Assembly: GCA_936432065.2 (NCBI GenBank)
Contig: OW386293.2
Location: 95,005,795 to 95,069,794, forward strand
Reading direction: 5' to 3'
Length of the DNA stretch: 64,000 nucleotides
Source of the DNA: Rutpela maculata
Lineage: Eukaryota > Arthropoda > Insecta > Coleoptera > Cerambycidae
Each line of letters begins with the position of its first letter. The stretch's first letter is position 1. Below, piece by piece: positions 1 to 11,664 of the stretch. Both the position numbers and the translations under genes were made by a program. Under the pieces are notes generated by a model. The model ran no database searches and was not told the DNA's origin. It saw only the letters and a program-made list of their open reading frames with translations.

Positions 1-10
1 CTTTTTAATG

Positions 11-14
<4 letters not shown>

Positions 15-86
<72 letters not shown>
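15..86. repeat. (TA)n microsatellite
   Basis: About 36 uninterrupted TA dinucleotides. Short frames of alternating Tyr-Ile through it are artefacts. Confidence 0.98.
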
Positions 87-88
<2 letters not shown>

Positions 89-349
89 GTGGACATAATG
101 GACATCCAAGGCCCAAGTTGTTGTTACGAAGTTTTTGATACCTTCAAATTCTTCACAAAAATTCCGAACATTTCAAAAAGAGATCCTCCTACATTTGAAA
201 AATGAGAATGTAATGGTAAAAAATATACAAATACAAACAAAAAGGGAAAAGAACCGACTATGCATAATACACAAACAGATTAAAAGCATACTAAAATAAA
301 ATTACAAATTACTACGAAAAGATACACTTAATATTTGAAATACTCGAGT

Positions 350-806
350 AAAATATATCAAGCTGTCCTTCAATAGACATATAAGTGTTACACATAAGAA
401 ATAAGGGAGAGAACATCAGAACATTTGTTCATTGAGTGGGAAGATAAAACGTTTTATGATTACGCGTTTCAAATGAGGGGGCATTAAAATTTAACATATT
501 CAAGATATTAGGCCAATCGATGAAATTAAAAATTAACTGGTGCAAAAACAAAAGAGAACAAAGTTTCCTATGGTCGTGTAAACTAAGAAAACCAAGTCTA
601 TTTAGCAACTGCCCATGTTCGAAACCAACAGCAGAATATACATGATCAATTTAATATGAAACGAATTTTAGGTAGCACCGTTGTATATTCTCTATGCAAT
701 TACAATATTTATTATAGCCTGGATTCCAAATAAATGAGGCATATTCAAGTCTGGATTTAACAAATGCAGTATAAAGAAGATTTAATATCAATTTTGTAAC
801 ACTGCG
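350..806 (-). mobile_element. LINE fragment, C-terminal part of reverse transcriptase ORF
   Basis: Reading the minus strand from about 806 downward gives FVKSRLEYASFIWNPGYN, then ENIQRCYLKFVS, one stop, then LGFLSLHDHRKLCSLLFLHQ and FETRNHKTFYLPT. This is the usual C-terminal third of Jockey/CR1-like LINE ORF2 (thumb and tail after the RT). At least two stop codons interrupt it, so it is dead. It is cut on its 5' side at 806 by the hAT-like element. Confidence 0.75.
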
Positions 807-807
807 A

Positions 808-2349
808 CAAGGCCGGATTTAGCTTTCTGTCATGGGGAGGGAAAACTCCCGGATGAGCAGGGTTCGAAAATATTGTGATACCTATTTATTATAAATATCA
901 AAATATCCGATATTTACGATATATATCAATAATTGATATATATCGGATACCTATTTTAATATTTGTATAATAAAATTATAAAAAAAAAATATTTAAAAAA
1001 AACTTTTGTTTAAATGTACCAAATAGTAATATAAAAATAAACATGTTTAAATTCATACACCCAGAAAATAAAATCTTTGCGGGTGGTCACTTGAGCAAAG
1101 TAACTATGCAATAGTGTTATATGACCGCCAGCAGAGCTTTTATATTCCAGATGTATGATTTTGAGAAATGGTTTTTTTTTTACTTTTTAGTACATTTTTG
1201 AAATAAAAGCTTTTTAAATTTTTTTTTATATAATTTTATTTTTGTACTATTTAACCCCTTCCGCTCCAGCCGGTTTTTTAAGGTATCGGGTCCTATACCA
1301 GATCAAAATTTTTATGGAAAATATATTTTATAAAAGATACACTTTAGAATAAAAGTAAAATTTATATATTTACCCCAAATATAATTTAATAATCATTATA
1401 TCCACGGATGGATATACGGGCCCCCACCATGCTCTAAATGGCTGTACTGAGTTGTATACCACTAAAATACAATGCTTTTTTATCTCGTATAGAAATATCC
1501 ATATGTGGATATTGTGGTAAATTTTGCTATACCTACAAATATCCAAATGTGGATACAATGGAGTGGAAGAGGTTAATCAGACCAGCAATGTTCAATGATA
1601 CTATAATATACTATTGTCTCTTCTAAACTGCATGTACTTATACGTAAAATTTCAGCTTATTTCGATAACAAGAACTTGTTCGAAATTGACATTTTCCACA
1701 ATTTTTAGTCTTAATTTTGCAAGAAAAATTATTCCACACAGGATGTTAGTCTCTCGGCATATTGCTTAATAGTTAATACATTGTTATGTCTATATTTAAA
1801 CGAATAAAACAGGCACTTCTCAGCTCATGCATATTATGTAGGTTAGGTATTGGTTTGCAGGCGGGAAGTCCCTTCTTTGCTAATAGCACCAGCAATAGTT
1901 GACATAATCAAAGCAGTATTGTCATATTCTCACAATTTTAAGCGTTTTTACAGAAATTTGATATATATCAAAAAGTGATATTTATTTCACTATAAATATC
2001 ATGATATATATCACTGGATATATATCTTCGAACCCTGCGGATGAGTAAAATTTTTGAATAAATGCAGAATTAAAATTAAGCAACACTTAAATAAAATTTA
2101 AAACATTTCCTTTTTATTAAGTGATTATTTCATTTCTAAGTTGCGGGATTTTGAGAAAATAGTTTTCAATGCATTATTTAAAATGAGAGAAACTAGAAAT
2201 TTATTATGACAAATAGTAAAAATTTTAATTTATACCTAGTAAAATACATTAATTAAATAACAAAATCCGTTACTCTTCTTTCGTTATTGGGAAAACATGA
2301 TTTTTTTTGTATCTTTGTAATTCATTACCCCCCCGTGAATCCGCCACTG
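808..2349. mobile_element. hAT-like non-autonomous element (outer), degraded
   Basis: The left end is CAAGGCCGGATTTA and the right end, read inward on the other strand, is CAGTGGCGGATTCACGGG; the two are related inverted termini of the kind seen on hAT elements. The flanking octamers at 800-807 and 2350-2357 agree at six of eight positions (CACTGCGA, CACCACGA), consistent with an old 8-bp target duplication. No transposase ORF is left. A younger element sits inside it. Confidence 0.5.
858..2037. mobile_element. Nested hAT-type MITE with perfect 8-bp duplication
   Basis: The termini are CAGGGTTCGAA and its inverse TTCGAACCCTG. The octamer CGGATGAG occurs immediately outside both ends (850-857 and 2038-2045), the 8-bp target-site duplication expected of hAT transposases. 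Inner terminal regions are rich in GATATATATC palindromes. It has no coding capacity for a transposase and would be mobilised in trans. Confidence 0.85.
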
Positions 2350-2414
2350 CACCACGAAGTGTAACAAAATTGCCCCTTATCTAGACAGGATTTTCTTTTC
2401 ATAATAGATTTACT

Positions 2415-2577
2415 GTCGTTGCATGTAAAATTACACCCAATTGTAATGGAACTTTACCCACAAAGGAGTGTAAAATTTCTATTTACATTATATTTTGAGT
2501 AATCCTCCCTGGTAAATGGAATTTTACACTCTTTTTGCGGGTACCTAAAGTTATATCAAAATTTTACACGTAACGAC
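2415..2577. repeat. Short palindromic MITE (163 bp)
   Basis: The ends GTCGTTGCATGTAAAATT and AATTTTACACGTAACGAC are inverted repeats, and a second inner pair (ACTTTACCCACAAAGGAGTG against CACTCTTTTTGCGGGTACC) continues the stem, so nearly the whole unit folds on itself. No convincing target duplication seen. Confidence 0.7.
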
Positions 2578-2929
2578 CTGCACCAAATACAAGGGAAAAT
2601 GGGTCTCGATAACAAGTTTTGTAACATTGTTCCGATCAAACTTTCAAATGTAACCTGCCGTTTCCGAGTTACACACTCAAAGAAATAGTATGGGTAAATT
2701 CAACAAAAAAAAATGGTTAACTAACAATATCGTTAATTTTGTTAAACCAAACTATATTGATGGTATTTTTAAACAAGAGGTGATTATTATTTTAATTAAT
2801 AAAAAGTTGTCGTACAACAAAACAAACATTAACTTAAAAAATAGAATAAGACTATTATTTTGTTCGTCTGACTATTATTTTGTTGAATTCTGTCAAATTA
2901 AAGTAGATAATAGTATATTTTATTTTTAA

Positions 2930-3300
2930 CTATTATCGAATTGTAATTCCAGTATTATTCGCTGTACTATTGTACTTGGTAGACAAACCAATATTATTGT
3001 CGTCTTCTAGAAGTTCTAAAAGAATTACCATAAAATTTGCTTGCTTACCACGTAGTCTAATTACAGAAATTATTCCCAGATGACGCCACATACAAATCAC
3101 TAACAATAATCCATCATGCATTATCTTGCACTCTTATGAATTTATAGAAAATTAATAACATGATTTGCAGTGTTCAAATTCTCTCAGGGATCATCGATAT
3201 ATTTGGATGGATCTTATAAACGATCTCTAATCTTTGGTTTGGGTGGTCTGATGTCTCAATACTGAGATTTTGGCTAACCAAAAAAAACTTCATCATACAA
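2930..3300 (-). repeat. Inverted copy of the 13.2-15.3 kb TIR element interior
   Basis: Read on the minus strand this matches 13690-14050: shared stretches include TTAGAGATCGTT, ATCGATGATCCCTGAGAGAA and GACGCCA. It is an older, partial copy of the same dispersed family. Confidence 0.65.
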
Positions 3301-3459
3301 TAAAGTGTAGATCAACCTAAAAATTAGTTGGTGAAAAACAAACAAAGTCATTGTACTATTTAATTGTAGACCAAATTGAAAATGGTTAGTGAACATAAAA
3401 AATGTCATTGTACTATTTAATTTGTTACAAGAAGATATGATTATTAAATTACTATTTGT

Positions 3460-3763
3460 TTACCTACGATCATTACTGTAAACAGTAAAAAGCACACTAC
3501 CTGCCATCTATGTAAGTTGAATTTTACATATTGTAAACAAAACGCACTGTAAACAAATCGCACGGTAAGCAAAACGCACAGGTCATGCAAATATGGTGGC
3601 TTAGTTGGCTTAGTGGCTGACGAGGGGTTTAAAAAAAACAAATGCGCCTACGTAATTTTCAAATGCTGTCAAAACTGATATAATATTTGTTGAATAATAT
3701 TGTTGACAAGTAAATTAAATCCAGATTTTACTAAATAACTAAATAAATATGATCGTAGGTAAA
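3460..3763. repeat. Small TIR element with TTTACCTACGATCAT ends
   Basis: A 15-base terminal inverted repeat lies at 3460-3474 and 3749-3763. The interior repeats AAACGCAC/AAATCGCAC motifs. There is no ORF that I trust. Confidence 0.5.
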
Positions 3764-3784
3764 GTATAGTACATAATTCGAGTT

Positions 3785-3871
3785 GTAAGGCAATTACGCA
3801 CTCATGGAAATACGCACTCGCCGCTACGCGGCATCGTGCGCAACTTTTCCATTCGTGCGTAATTTGCTTCT
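3785..3871. repeat. Compact hairpin with GC-rich loop stem
   Basis: GTAAGGCAATTACGCAC pairs with GTGCGTAATTTGCTTCTTAC, and the inner CGCACTCGCCGCTACGCGG part is itself palindromic. The block stands out by CpG content from its AT-rich surroundings. Confidence 0.55.
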
Positions 3872-4092
3872 TACATCACTCATTACGTAATATACTATTA
3901 CGAAAACAAATAAAGTTGTATGACTATTCTTTACTGATTGATTTAACTATGAAACTAGATAGGCGCGATTTCATATGCTCTTTTTGGTTGAATTTACTCT
4001 TTGAGTGCAGGCATTCGAAAAATTTATAAAGTAGGGATTATAGCTTCTCACGGATTGATCGACACTGGATAATAGTTATTATAAGAACAATA

Positions 4093-4316
4093 CTAGTGCT
4101 TGTAATTGCGGACTGGGCATGTACTTCCACGTAGCGCAAGAGATATGACAACCCAGGTAACAGCAAACTCGCCCGTCAGCGGCATAGATTAAAGAGTCGG
4201 CGCTAGACCACTAAAGCATCCCCGTTCTCAGTTATTTCATTTCAGCCAGCTGGCACACGAGATGTTGCAATTCTTACTCCCTATGCCCAGCCCGCCACTA
4301 CACACACTGTATATAA
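4093..4316. other. GC-richer insert in fold-back arm, SINE-like size
   Basis: About 220 bp absent from the matching right arm, so it was inserted after the fold-back formed. On the minus strand it contains TTAGTGGTCTAGCGCCGAC, which loosely resembles a tRNA A-box region, but I could not find a clear B box or an A-rich tail. It could be a SINE or another short element. Confidence 0.35.
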
Positions 4317-5610
4317 AGTAATAGTATTTTCGTAAGGGATGCTTCTCAATTGCCCCTCATTTGACCCTCATAAACATTTTTATTTTCTTCGAAAAAAAAT
4401 CATTCTTCATAATTTCTTTTGCTTGTTTTATAAATACGATTCACATTGAGAAACTTCGATTTTGTTAAACGGGGTGCGCAAAAAATAAAAATATAGATTT
4501 TCAAAATTAATAGTTTAAATCAAACTTTTTGAAGCTTCAAAACTAAAGCTTAAAAGGTATAATCGAAAAGTCAAATATTTTTTTCATAGGAGTTATTGTT
4601 ACCAAGATTTGATATTAAAAATTATTTAAAAAATCTTATAATCGATTATTATTTTTTACAGACTATGTATTACTTGTAATGAAACGTTGTTTTGTAACTA
4701 TTACTAGTAAGTTTAGGTATAAAGGGTGTTTTTCAATTGAGGTCCTATCTTAATTGAATTAACTTCGTATTATTTTTCTAAATGGACCACCATCTCATTT
4801 TGTGAATATAAATCAAGATTGTTGCTATGAAATAATGCTTAGGTGACATTATTGTTTATTAACATTTGTCAGCTAATATCTTCAGAAAGGTGCTGAACTT
4901 AGAGCAGTGCATTTACTAAAATAATAATCGGTAATGGCGTCGGTGATAGGCCCTGGTAGCGGAAATAGGCCGACGTTAAATAGTTAAAAAAAATAATAAT
5001 AATAATAATCGGTAATAAGATATGGAAAAAAATGGATTTAATCTTTAATATCAAATATCTTAGTAACAATAATTAACATGAAAACAAATTATTTGGCTTC
5101 TCGATTACACATTTTAAGCTCTTTACTTTTAATTCTTCAAAAAGTTTGATTGAAAAATTATTATAATTTTTGAAAATATATATTTTTATATTTTTGAGCA
5201 CTCTGTACAATAAAATCGAAGTTTCTCAACGTGAATCATATTTATAAAACAAGCAAAAGAAATTATGAAGAACGACTTTCTCGAAAAACAAAAAATAAAA
5301 ATGTTTACGAGTAAGTTGAGTCCACCCGTGGACACACTGTATATATATCGCAATGAGTAGCCAAGTGAGGGGCAATTAATAAGCATCCTTTACGAAAATA
5401 CTATATAAAGTAGGCCTCGTTCTTATAATTATTATTATCCACTGTCCATCAATCCGTGAGAAGCGAAAATCCCTACTTTATACATTTTCAACTGCTTGTA
5501 ACTCGGAAACGGCGGGGTTTCAAACCCGGGTTAAAATTTGAAAGTTTGATTGGGACAACGAGTACTCCCTTTTCCCAAAGTTACAAAACTTTTCATCGTA
5601 TTTGTCATTT

Positions 5611-6147
5611 TTTACAGTGTACTTAATATTGTTTGTCCATGTAGAAATAAGCAAATGACGTATTCAAATGTGTTTTTACTCGACTTCAATAACGATATTA
5701 GGTAATAACAATGACTTCTTGGGTAATAAGGGTGATGAAATTTTATTTCATACTTAATTTTAGCGACCTTTTTTTAATGTTTTAATTTTTTTTTCAAAAT
5801 TTTTTAAAAATAATTTAAGATAATATCGAGAAAAATAATAAATGTTGTTTAATAACTTGATGTGGATCTAGTAATTCAATAACAGTATAACAGCAAATGT
5901 GGAAATTATCTAAAAATACATTCTCGGATTGTCATAAAAAAAACAGTTATATCCTATAAAATTACTCTGTATAAAGGTTAATGGTTTCTGTCTAAAATAA
6001 CTACCTAGTGCTTAATGTTCTAGAAATTTGAAAACCTTACTTTAAACAAAAACTCATAACTGTATTATAAAACAGTTCAATATTCAACAAGATCATAAAG
6101 TTATGCTTCACTAATACTAAATGAAAGGAAAAAAATAGGTAAAAAAC
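5611..6147. other. AT-rich spacer, nothing recognised
   Basis: No ORF, inverted repeat or family match seen in this stretch. Confidence 0.5.
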
Positions 6148-6373
6148 CATGTATCTGAAGTTTTGAATATTCACTTGAACGAATTTTAGATGAAAAACAA
6201 AAGTTAATAAAAATCACACATCAATTTAGGCGTAAACACTTCATTGCCACATTTGCTGACGATAATATCCACAATATTTAAGTATTTACACCTAAATCGA
6301 AGCGTGGTTTTTATTATTTTTTCTTTTTCATATGAAATTCGTTCACGTGAACGTTCGAAACTTCAAGTACATA
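6148..6373. repeat. Palindromic MITE, about 225 bp
   Basis: The left arm (from ATGTATCTGAAGTTTTGAA) is the imperfect inverse of the right arm (ending TTCGAAACTTCAAGTACAT). Arms are about 90 bp with a 45-bp loop. No coding content. Confidence 0.7.
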
Positions 6374-6597
6374 AAAACCAAAGTGTGTTTTTTATATTTC
6401 TAAAATAAATTACTAATTACGTATCCACAAATGTCCATACTATATCAACTAAACATATGGGACATTTATGAAGAAGTTCAAAAATGAATTACTGACAAAC
6501 ATAATATTAAATATTTTGTAAGAATGATTTAACGTTTATAATTAAATTATTATTTTATATATAAATAATATGACAGATAGCGTGGTGCTGTCCATAT

Positions 6598-7455
6598 AGA
6601 CACTCTGCCTATTATTATTATCAGAAAAGGCGAGCAGATCCGAAGATCCGTAGTACTCAGGCCCATTGTACGTTAGGGGCATTTAGAATCCCATAGAATA
6701 GACCAGTGCTCTCCACGAAGGAGAGCAGCCCTTTCCAGGATAGATCTCTGGCTGTAGAAACTGCCTTCCGAGATACCTATACCTTGACACTCCTATTGGT
6801 GCACAATGGCACAATAGGATATGAGTGATGATCTCATCCTACAAATAGGATCATCCTTCAACTGCATTGTATGCAGGTTCTTGTTCAGAGCTCGGTGTCC
6901 TGTTATCATGCCTACCATCCATCTCGATTGTTCTCTATCGAGCCCAATCAGCCACTTTATGGTGGAGTCAGTCGAGGGCCCCTTTATATGGAACCTCGAT
7001 TGTCTTATTCCCAATAGTTGTTAAACTGTGCCATAGCCCAGTCTTGCAGCTCTGATTGTATCAGGTTTCTTGGCAGACCAAAGGCTGGCTCGGGGCCAGG
7101 AAAAAGAGTTTTTGCTCCTTCATCTGCTAAACAGTCTGCTTCTTCGTTGCCCTCAACACCACTGTGTCCGGACACCCATATAAGTTTATCTTTCGACAGT
7201 TCAACACCAGTCACCTTGTTTGATGCAGCAAAGCTGCCTGACTGCCGCTACATATATAAATATGCTTATTGACGAAACCTCTTTTGAGGTTTTCGCTTGC
7301 ACACAGTAAAATGGCATATATCTCAGCCTGAAATACACTAGGATACTTACCAAGTGGCGCCGATATACGAGCCTTTGGCTTGCATCCGTGTATGTCAGCA
7401 CCGGTTCCCTCCTGAGTCTTTGATCCGTCTGTGTACTATTCCAGACCTCCGGGAG
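6598..7455 (-). mobile_element. R1/I-like LINE 3' fragment with broken RNase H
   Basis: On the minus strand from 7455 the frame reads TDGSKTQEGTGADIHG, then FQAEIYAILLC and SGSQAALLHQ. After a frameshift it continues LIWVSGHSGVEGNEEADCLADEGAK: an RNase H domain whose central catalytic aspartate (usually SDSQAAL) reads Gly here. A further frame gives IKWLIGLDREQSRWMVGMITGH, the usual region before the CCHC tail. It ends near 6600 in a short (TAA)n tract, a typical LINE 3' end. Multiple lesions; inactive. Confidence 0.8.
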
Positions 7456-8831
7456 TCACTGATTGTTTTTAATTTTATGCACAGTTCATAAGAATCCCAA
7501 CAGTTTACAGCCGCTTTGGTGTAAAGGAAATAATCACAAATATTTTAGGTTAGGTTTTTACGCACCGATATGTTTTATTTGGCAAGATCATTTCTTTCGT
7601 CAGTATATTGCTAACATTTTCATGCAGGAACAATTTTTACATGTATGCTTTTTATCTCAAAATAGAACATACTTTGGAATAGGATGTTCCGAGAGATCTT
7701 CTCAGGTCACTGCAATTTGATAATGTTCTCTGAATATGTTGAAGTTCTCAACTACAAAGGAGCATATTTCGTAAATGATGTAATCTTAAACTTAAAAAAA
7801 ATAAGATAATAATAATAACAAATTCTAGGATAAAAAAAAAAATCCTTATCTGCATCTATCCGCAAGTATCTTTTTGACTTCCGCATATGTTATAACCACC
7901 CCCGTTACATCCCTGATAGAAAGAACCTTTACCAAATGTCGGCCCTCTAATCCTAATAATTTCTGAAATATCTATAGTTAGATATTTGAAGAAATCTGGC
8001 ACTAATGAAATTTGATGTAGATACTAAAAAAGAATTGGAATTTCATTGGTTTTAAGTCCAGCTAAGTCCAGCTGGGTAAGAAGTGGGGTTTCTCCTTGAA
8101 TGCATCATTCAAGGGGAAACCCCAATTTATTTCTTGAGTGCAGTATTATCGATATTCACTCATTTTATCACTGTTGAAGAAATGTCCACTGTTGAAAATT
8201 TTCAGTTATGAAATATTTTGTATGCATTTCAACTGTCATTTCTAGAAATGAATATAATTACCTGCTGGATAAACATAAACGATTATATGACGTCTGTTAG
8301 CCAATACATGCGACGTCAGAGAATTGCAAACAGTATTAGATGCAAGTGCCATATATGTACAGTATGACCTTGTATGAACTCTGATGACATCAATAGTTTT
8401 ATATAAAATTTAAATTGACTCGTTTAGGTACTTTCTTGGAAGAAAGAATTTATACCAATAACAAGTAAATACTTAAAACAGAAGCTTTAGCACTTAGGTA
8501 CTAAAGTAGGCTAAACCAGAATTCATTGATTTATTGTAGAGACTTATTATGCTTTTAAAATCTATCCAAATTGTTAAACATTTTAATGAAGTAGCTAAAA
8601 GAACTTGATCTAGATCTGATTGCTCTATAGATTTTAGGCTAAAGTGATTGGTGTTAGTATCTGTTAAATTCATTTTCAATTTTACTCAAATTGGCCCCAT
8701 CTCCTCGAGACTGCTCCGGTTATTCCGTATTTCACATTGTAAGTTCTCTTGTAAGGCTTAATTTTAGTACCAGACAAGGGCGGATTTTCGACTTTGAACT
8801 AAATAAAATATATATTAAAAAATGTCCAAGG
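7456..8831. other. Spacer without recognised gene
   Basis: AT-rich. The only structure seen is a short near-perfect hairpin at 8085-8123 (listed separately). Short frames here do not resemble any family. Confidence 0.5.
8085..8123. repeat. Short hairpin, 17-bp stem
   Basis: GGGGTTTCTCCTTGAATG faces CATTCAAGGGGAAACCCC across a 3-base loop with one bulge. Too short for a classical microRNA precursor; function unknown. Confidence 0.6.
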
Positions 8832-9460
8832 AATCACTCTTCCACATCCAGATTTTCTATCCAAGTCTCTCACAACGAGAAAATTTGGTATGTGGAAATA
8901 ATTGTTTATGGAGCTTTAATAATATGATATTTGAAATCGTCTACTTCAAAAACCCATAAAATGACATCCCACATCGGTAGTGGGGTGATAGGGGGGTAGT
9001 GTGGGTAGGTGAAGTAAAAAAATATTTTGAGGTTTTTGGTTCTTGTACACACACTAAATCACATTTTTTTTTTCATCCCCTTTAATAAAGAGGTTGTGGT
9101 AATTGGGGTGGCTAATGCCAAAAAGTTTTTGGGACCTTAGCTTGTCTTGTATATACTAAATAACAATTTAATGTGGAGTCTTGATTTACCTGTTTACCTC
9201 CATTTACCCCAATTTACCCCCCAACCCTCCAACGGAATAAGATGAAAACATAATCTAGTTCCAGATCTCGTTAAAATACATAAATACGTGTACCAATCAA
9301 TATCTTAAACGGTTCCAAAGTAATCGTGCATACAAAAAATTACAGGCAGACCGACAGGCAGCATTTTTTTGCTCAAACTTAAAATCTCAACGCTTCATGA
9401 CATTCTAAGTCTATTCGAACAAGAAAAATTTTAAATACTTCCACTGGATGTGGAAGTAAA
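8832..9460. repeat. Dispersed repeat family, copy 1
   Basis: Bounded by CTTCCACATCCAG and its inverse CTGGATGTGGAAG (8837 and 9443 areas). The interior shares several blocks with 25880-26290: GGGGTGGCTAATGCCAAAAA, CCCCCCAACCCT, CAACGGAATAA, and CAGACCGACAGGCAG. No ORF. Two copies in one window suggest an abundant family. Confidence 0.6.
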
Positions 9461-9700
9461 ATAACAAACAAACAAAAATTCATTTTTTAAGGTAAATTGT
9501 CATATTTAGGTGCTAAGACTGAAATGGAATTAAATTCATTTCAGATTTGAGCGGTGAATGTTATACACATCTGGTTTAAGGGTTACCATAAAATTTAAAT
9601 GGAAATAACTACTGAAACCTAACTATACCTTCATGATTTTTTTGTAAGCCAGATAATAACCTTTTTGATTCTACCTCTACTAGATTCAGAGAAAAAAAAA
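9461..9700. other. AT-rich spacer
   Basis: Nothing recognised apart from homopolymer runs. Confidence 0.4.
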
Positions 9701-11664
9701 TTAAAAATACGTCTTAAAATACATTTTTTACATTTAATTATTTTTATTTATTTGCTTTTATCATGATTAGAGAATATTATTTAGGTATTATGCAAATCAC
9801 AACTCACACTTTTTTTTTTATTTATTATGAAAATACCTATTTTCTGTATATTGTTGCCCTAATCTGGGCACGCTAATATACTAGTTAGGTAAATACTTTA
9901 AAACACTCTATTGGAGAACCAATCAAAACAACTACTCTTCTAGCTAATACTGACGAAGTATTGAATTACATGATAGGATTCTTAGCATTTTAAAGAAAAA
10001 AAAAATATATATATATTGAAAATACTTAAATCATTCATTTACATTTAGTCATTCACATCTTTTTTATTTAATATGAAATTATCTACTTTCTGTATATTGG
10101 TACCTTAATCGGGTCACGCTAATATACTACTTAAGAAAACACTTTAAAACACTCATTATTGGAAAACCAATCAAAACAACTACTCTTCTAGCTAATACTG
10201 ACGAAGTATTGAATTACATGATAGGATTCCTGGCATTTTAAGGCAAAAAAATATATTGAAGATACTTAAATTATTTATTGAAATTCAGTCATTCACAAGA
10301 ATTATTGAACCTTACATTCTATTTCAACTCTAGAAAAGTTGTACCAGTTTTTTCGAACTCGTTAGTTCTCATCAGTAGAGTATAGAAATATTCATTCATT
10401 ATTTACAAGCCTATTCTTGATTTATTTTTTACATTTAATTATTTTTATTTATTTGCTTTTATCATGATTAGAGAATATTATTTAGGTATTATGCAAATCA
10501 CAACTCACACTTTTTTTTTATTTATTATGAAAATACCTACTTTCTGTATATTGTTGCCCTAATCTGGGCACGCTAATATACTAGTTAGGTAAATACTTTA
10601 AAACACTCATTATTGGAGAACCAATCAAAACAACTACTCTTCTAGCTAATACTGACGAAGTATTGAATTACATGATAGGATTCTTAGCATTTTAAAGAAA
10701 AAAAAATATATTGAAAATACTTAAATCATTCATTTACATTTAGTCATTCACATCTTTTTTATTTAATATGAAATTATCTACTTTCTGTATATTGGTACCT
10801 TAATCGGGTCACGCTAATATACTACTTAAGAAAACACTTTAAAACACTCATTATTGGAAAACCAATCAAAACAACTACTCTTCTAGCTAATACTGACGAA
10901 GTATTGAATTACATGATAGGATTCCTGGCATTTTAAGGCAAAAAAATATATTGAAGATACTTAAATTATTTATTGAATTTCAGTCATTCACAAGAATTAT
11001 TGAACCTTACGTTCTATTTCAACTCTAGAAAAGTTGTACAAGTTTTTTCGAACTCGTTAGTTCTCATCAGTAGAGTATAGAAATATTCATTCATTATTTA
11101 CAAGCCTATTCTTGATTTATTTTTTACATTTAATTATTTTTATTTATTTGCTTTTATCATGATTAGAGAATATTATTTAGGTATTATGCAAATCACAACT
11201 CACACTTTTTTTTATTTATTATGAAAATACCTACTTTCTGTATATTGTTGCCCTAATCTGGGCACGCTAATATACTAGTTAGGTAAATACTTTAAAACAC
11301 TCATTATTGGAGAACCAATCAAAACAACTACTCTTCTAGCTAATACTGACGAAGTTTTGAATTACATGATAGGATTCTTAGCATTTTAAAGAAAAAAAAA
11401 AATATTGAAAATACTTAAATCATTCATTTACATTTAGTCATTCACATCTTTTTTATTTAATATGAAATTATCTACTTTCTGTATATTGGTACCTTAATCG
11501 GGTCACGCTAATATACTACTTAAGAAAACACTCATTATTGGAAAACCAATCAAAACAACTACTCTTCTAGCTAATACTGACGAAGTATTGAATTACATGA
11601 TAGGATTCCTGGCATTTTAAGGCAAAAAAATATATTGAAGATACTTAAATTATTTATTGAAATA
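9700..11664. repeat. Direct repeat array, three units of about 700 bp
   Basis: The start marker CATTTAATTATTTTTATTT occurs at 9731, 10432 and 11127, giving periods of 701 and 695 bp. Each unit is itself a dimer of two diverged halves about 250 bp apart, each containing GCTAATACTGACGAAGTATT and an ATTGGAAAACCAAT mini-hairpin. The third unit is cut short at 11664. No protein coding seen. Copies differ at only a few bases, so the expansion is recent. Confidence 0.92.

Larger units (their letters stand above)
2674..4007. mobile_element. TIR element inserted in the fold-back left arm
   Basis: The left end CACTCAAAG and right end CTTTGAGTG are inverted, followed inward on both sides by TAAATTCAAC. 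The element interrupts the fold-back arm exactly where the uninterrupted right arm continues. It holds further debris: an inverted copy of the 13.2-15.3 kb family (2930-3300) and an inner TIR pair (3460-3763). No target duplication could be fixed and no transposase is visible. Confidence 0.6.
2583..5610. repeat. Fold-back repeat, arms of about 700 bp, interrupted
   Basis: The right arm (about 5000-5610) is the inverse of two separated blocks, 2583-2670 and 4008-4650. Diagnostic matches are the block around GCCGTTTCCGAGTTACA (2650s against 5510s), TAAAGTAGGGATT (4030 against 5475) and GATTTGATATTAAA (4608 against 5045). The left arm has been split by a TIR element (2674-4007) and by a GC-richer insert (about 4093-4316). 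The loop, about 350 bp, shows nothing recognisable. No ORF. Confidence 0.8.

Noticed and set aside
8..205. Plus-strand frame rich in Tyr-Ile
   Set aside because: It is the TA microsatellite read as codons.
789..2373. Inverted match CAATTTTGTAACACT around the outer hAT-like element
   Set aside because: About 15 bases with one mismatch; could be chance in AT-rich DNA.
4187..4240. Possible tRNA gene (A-box-like TAGTGGTCTAGCGC on the minus strand)
   Set aside because: No B box, no cloverleaf; at best a SINE head.
8085..8123. Possible microRNA precursor
   Set aside because: Stem of 17 bp with 3-base loop is too short; kept only as a hairpin.
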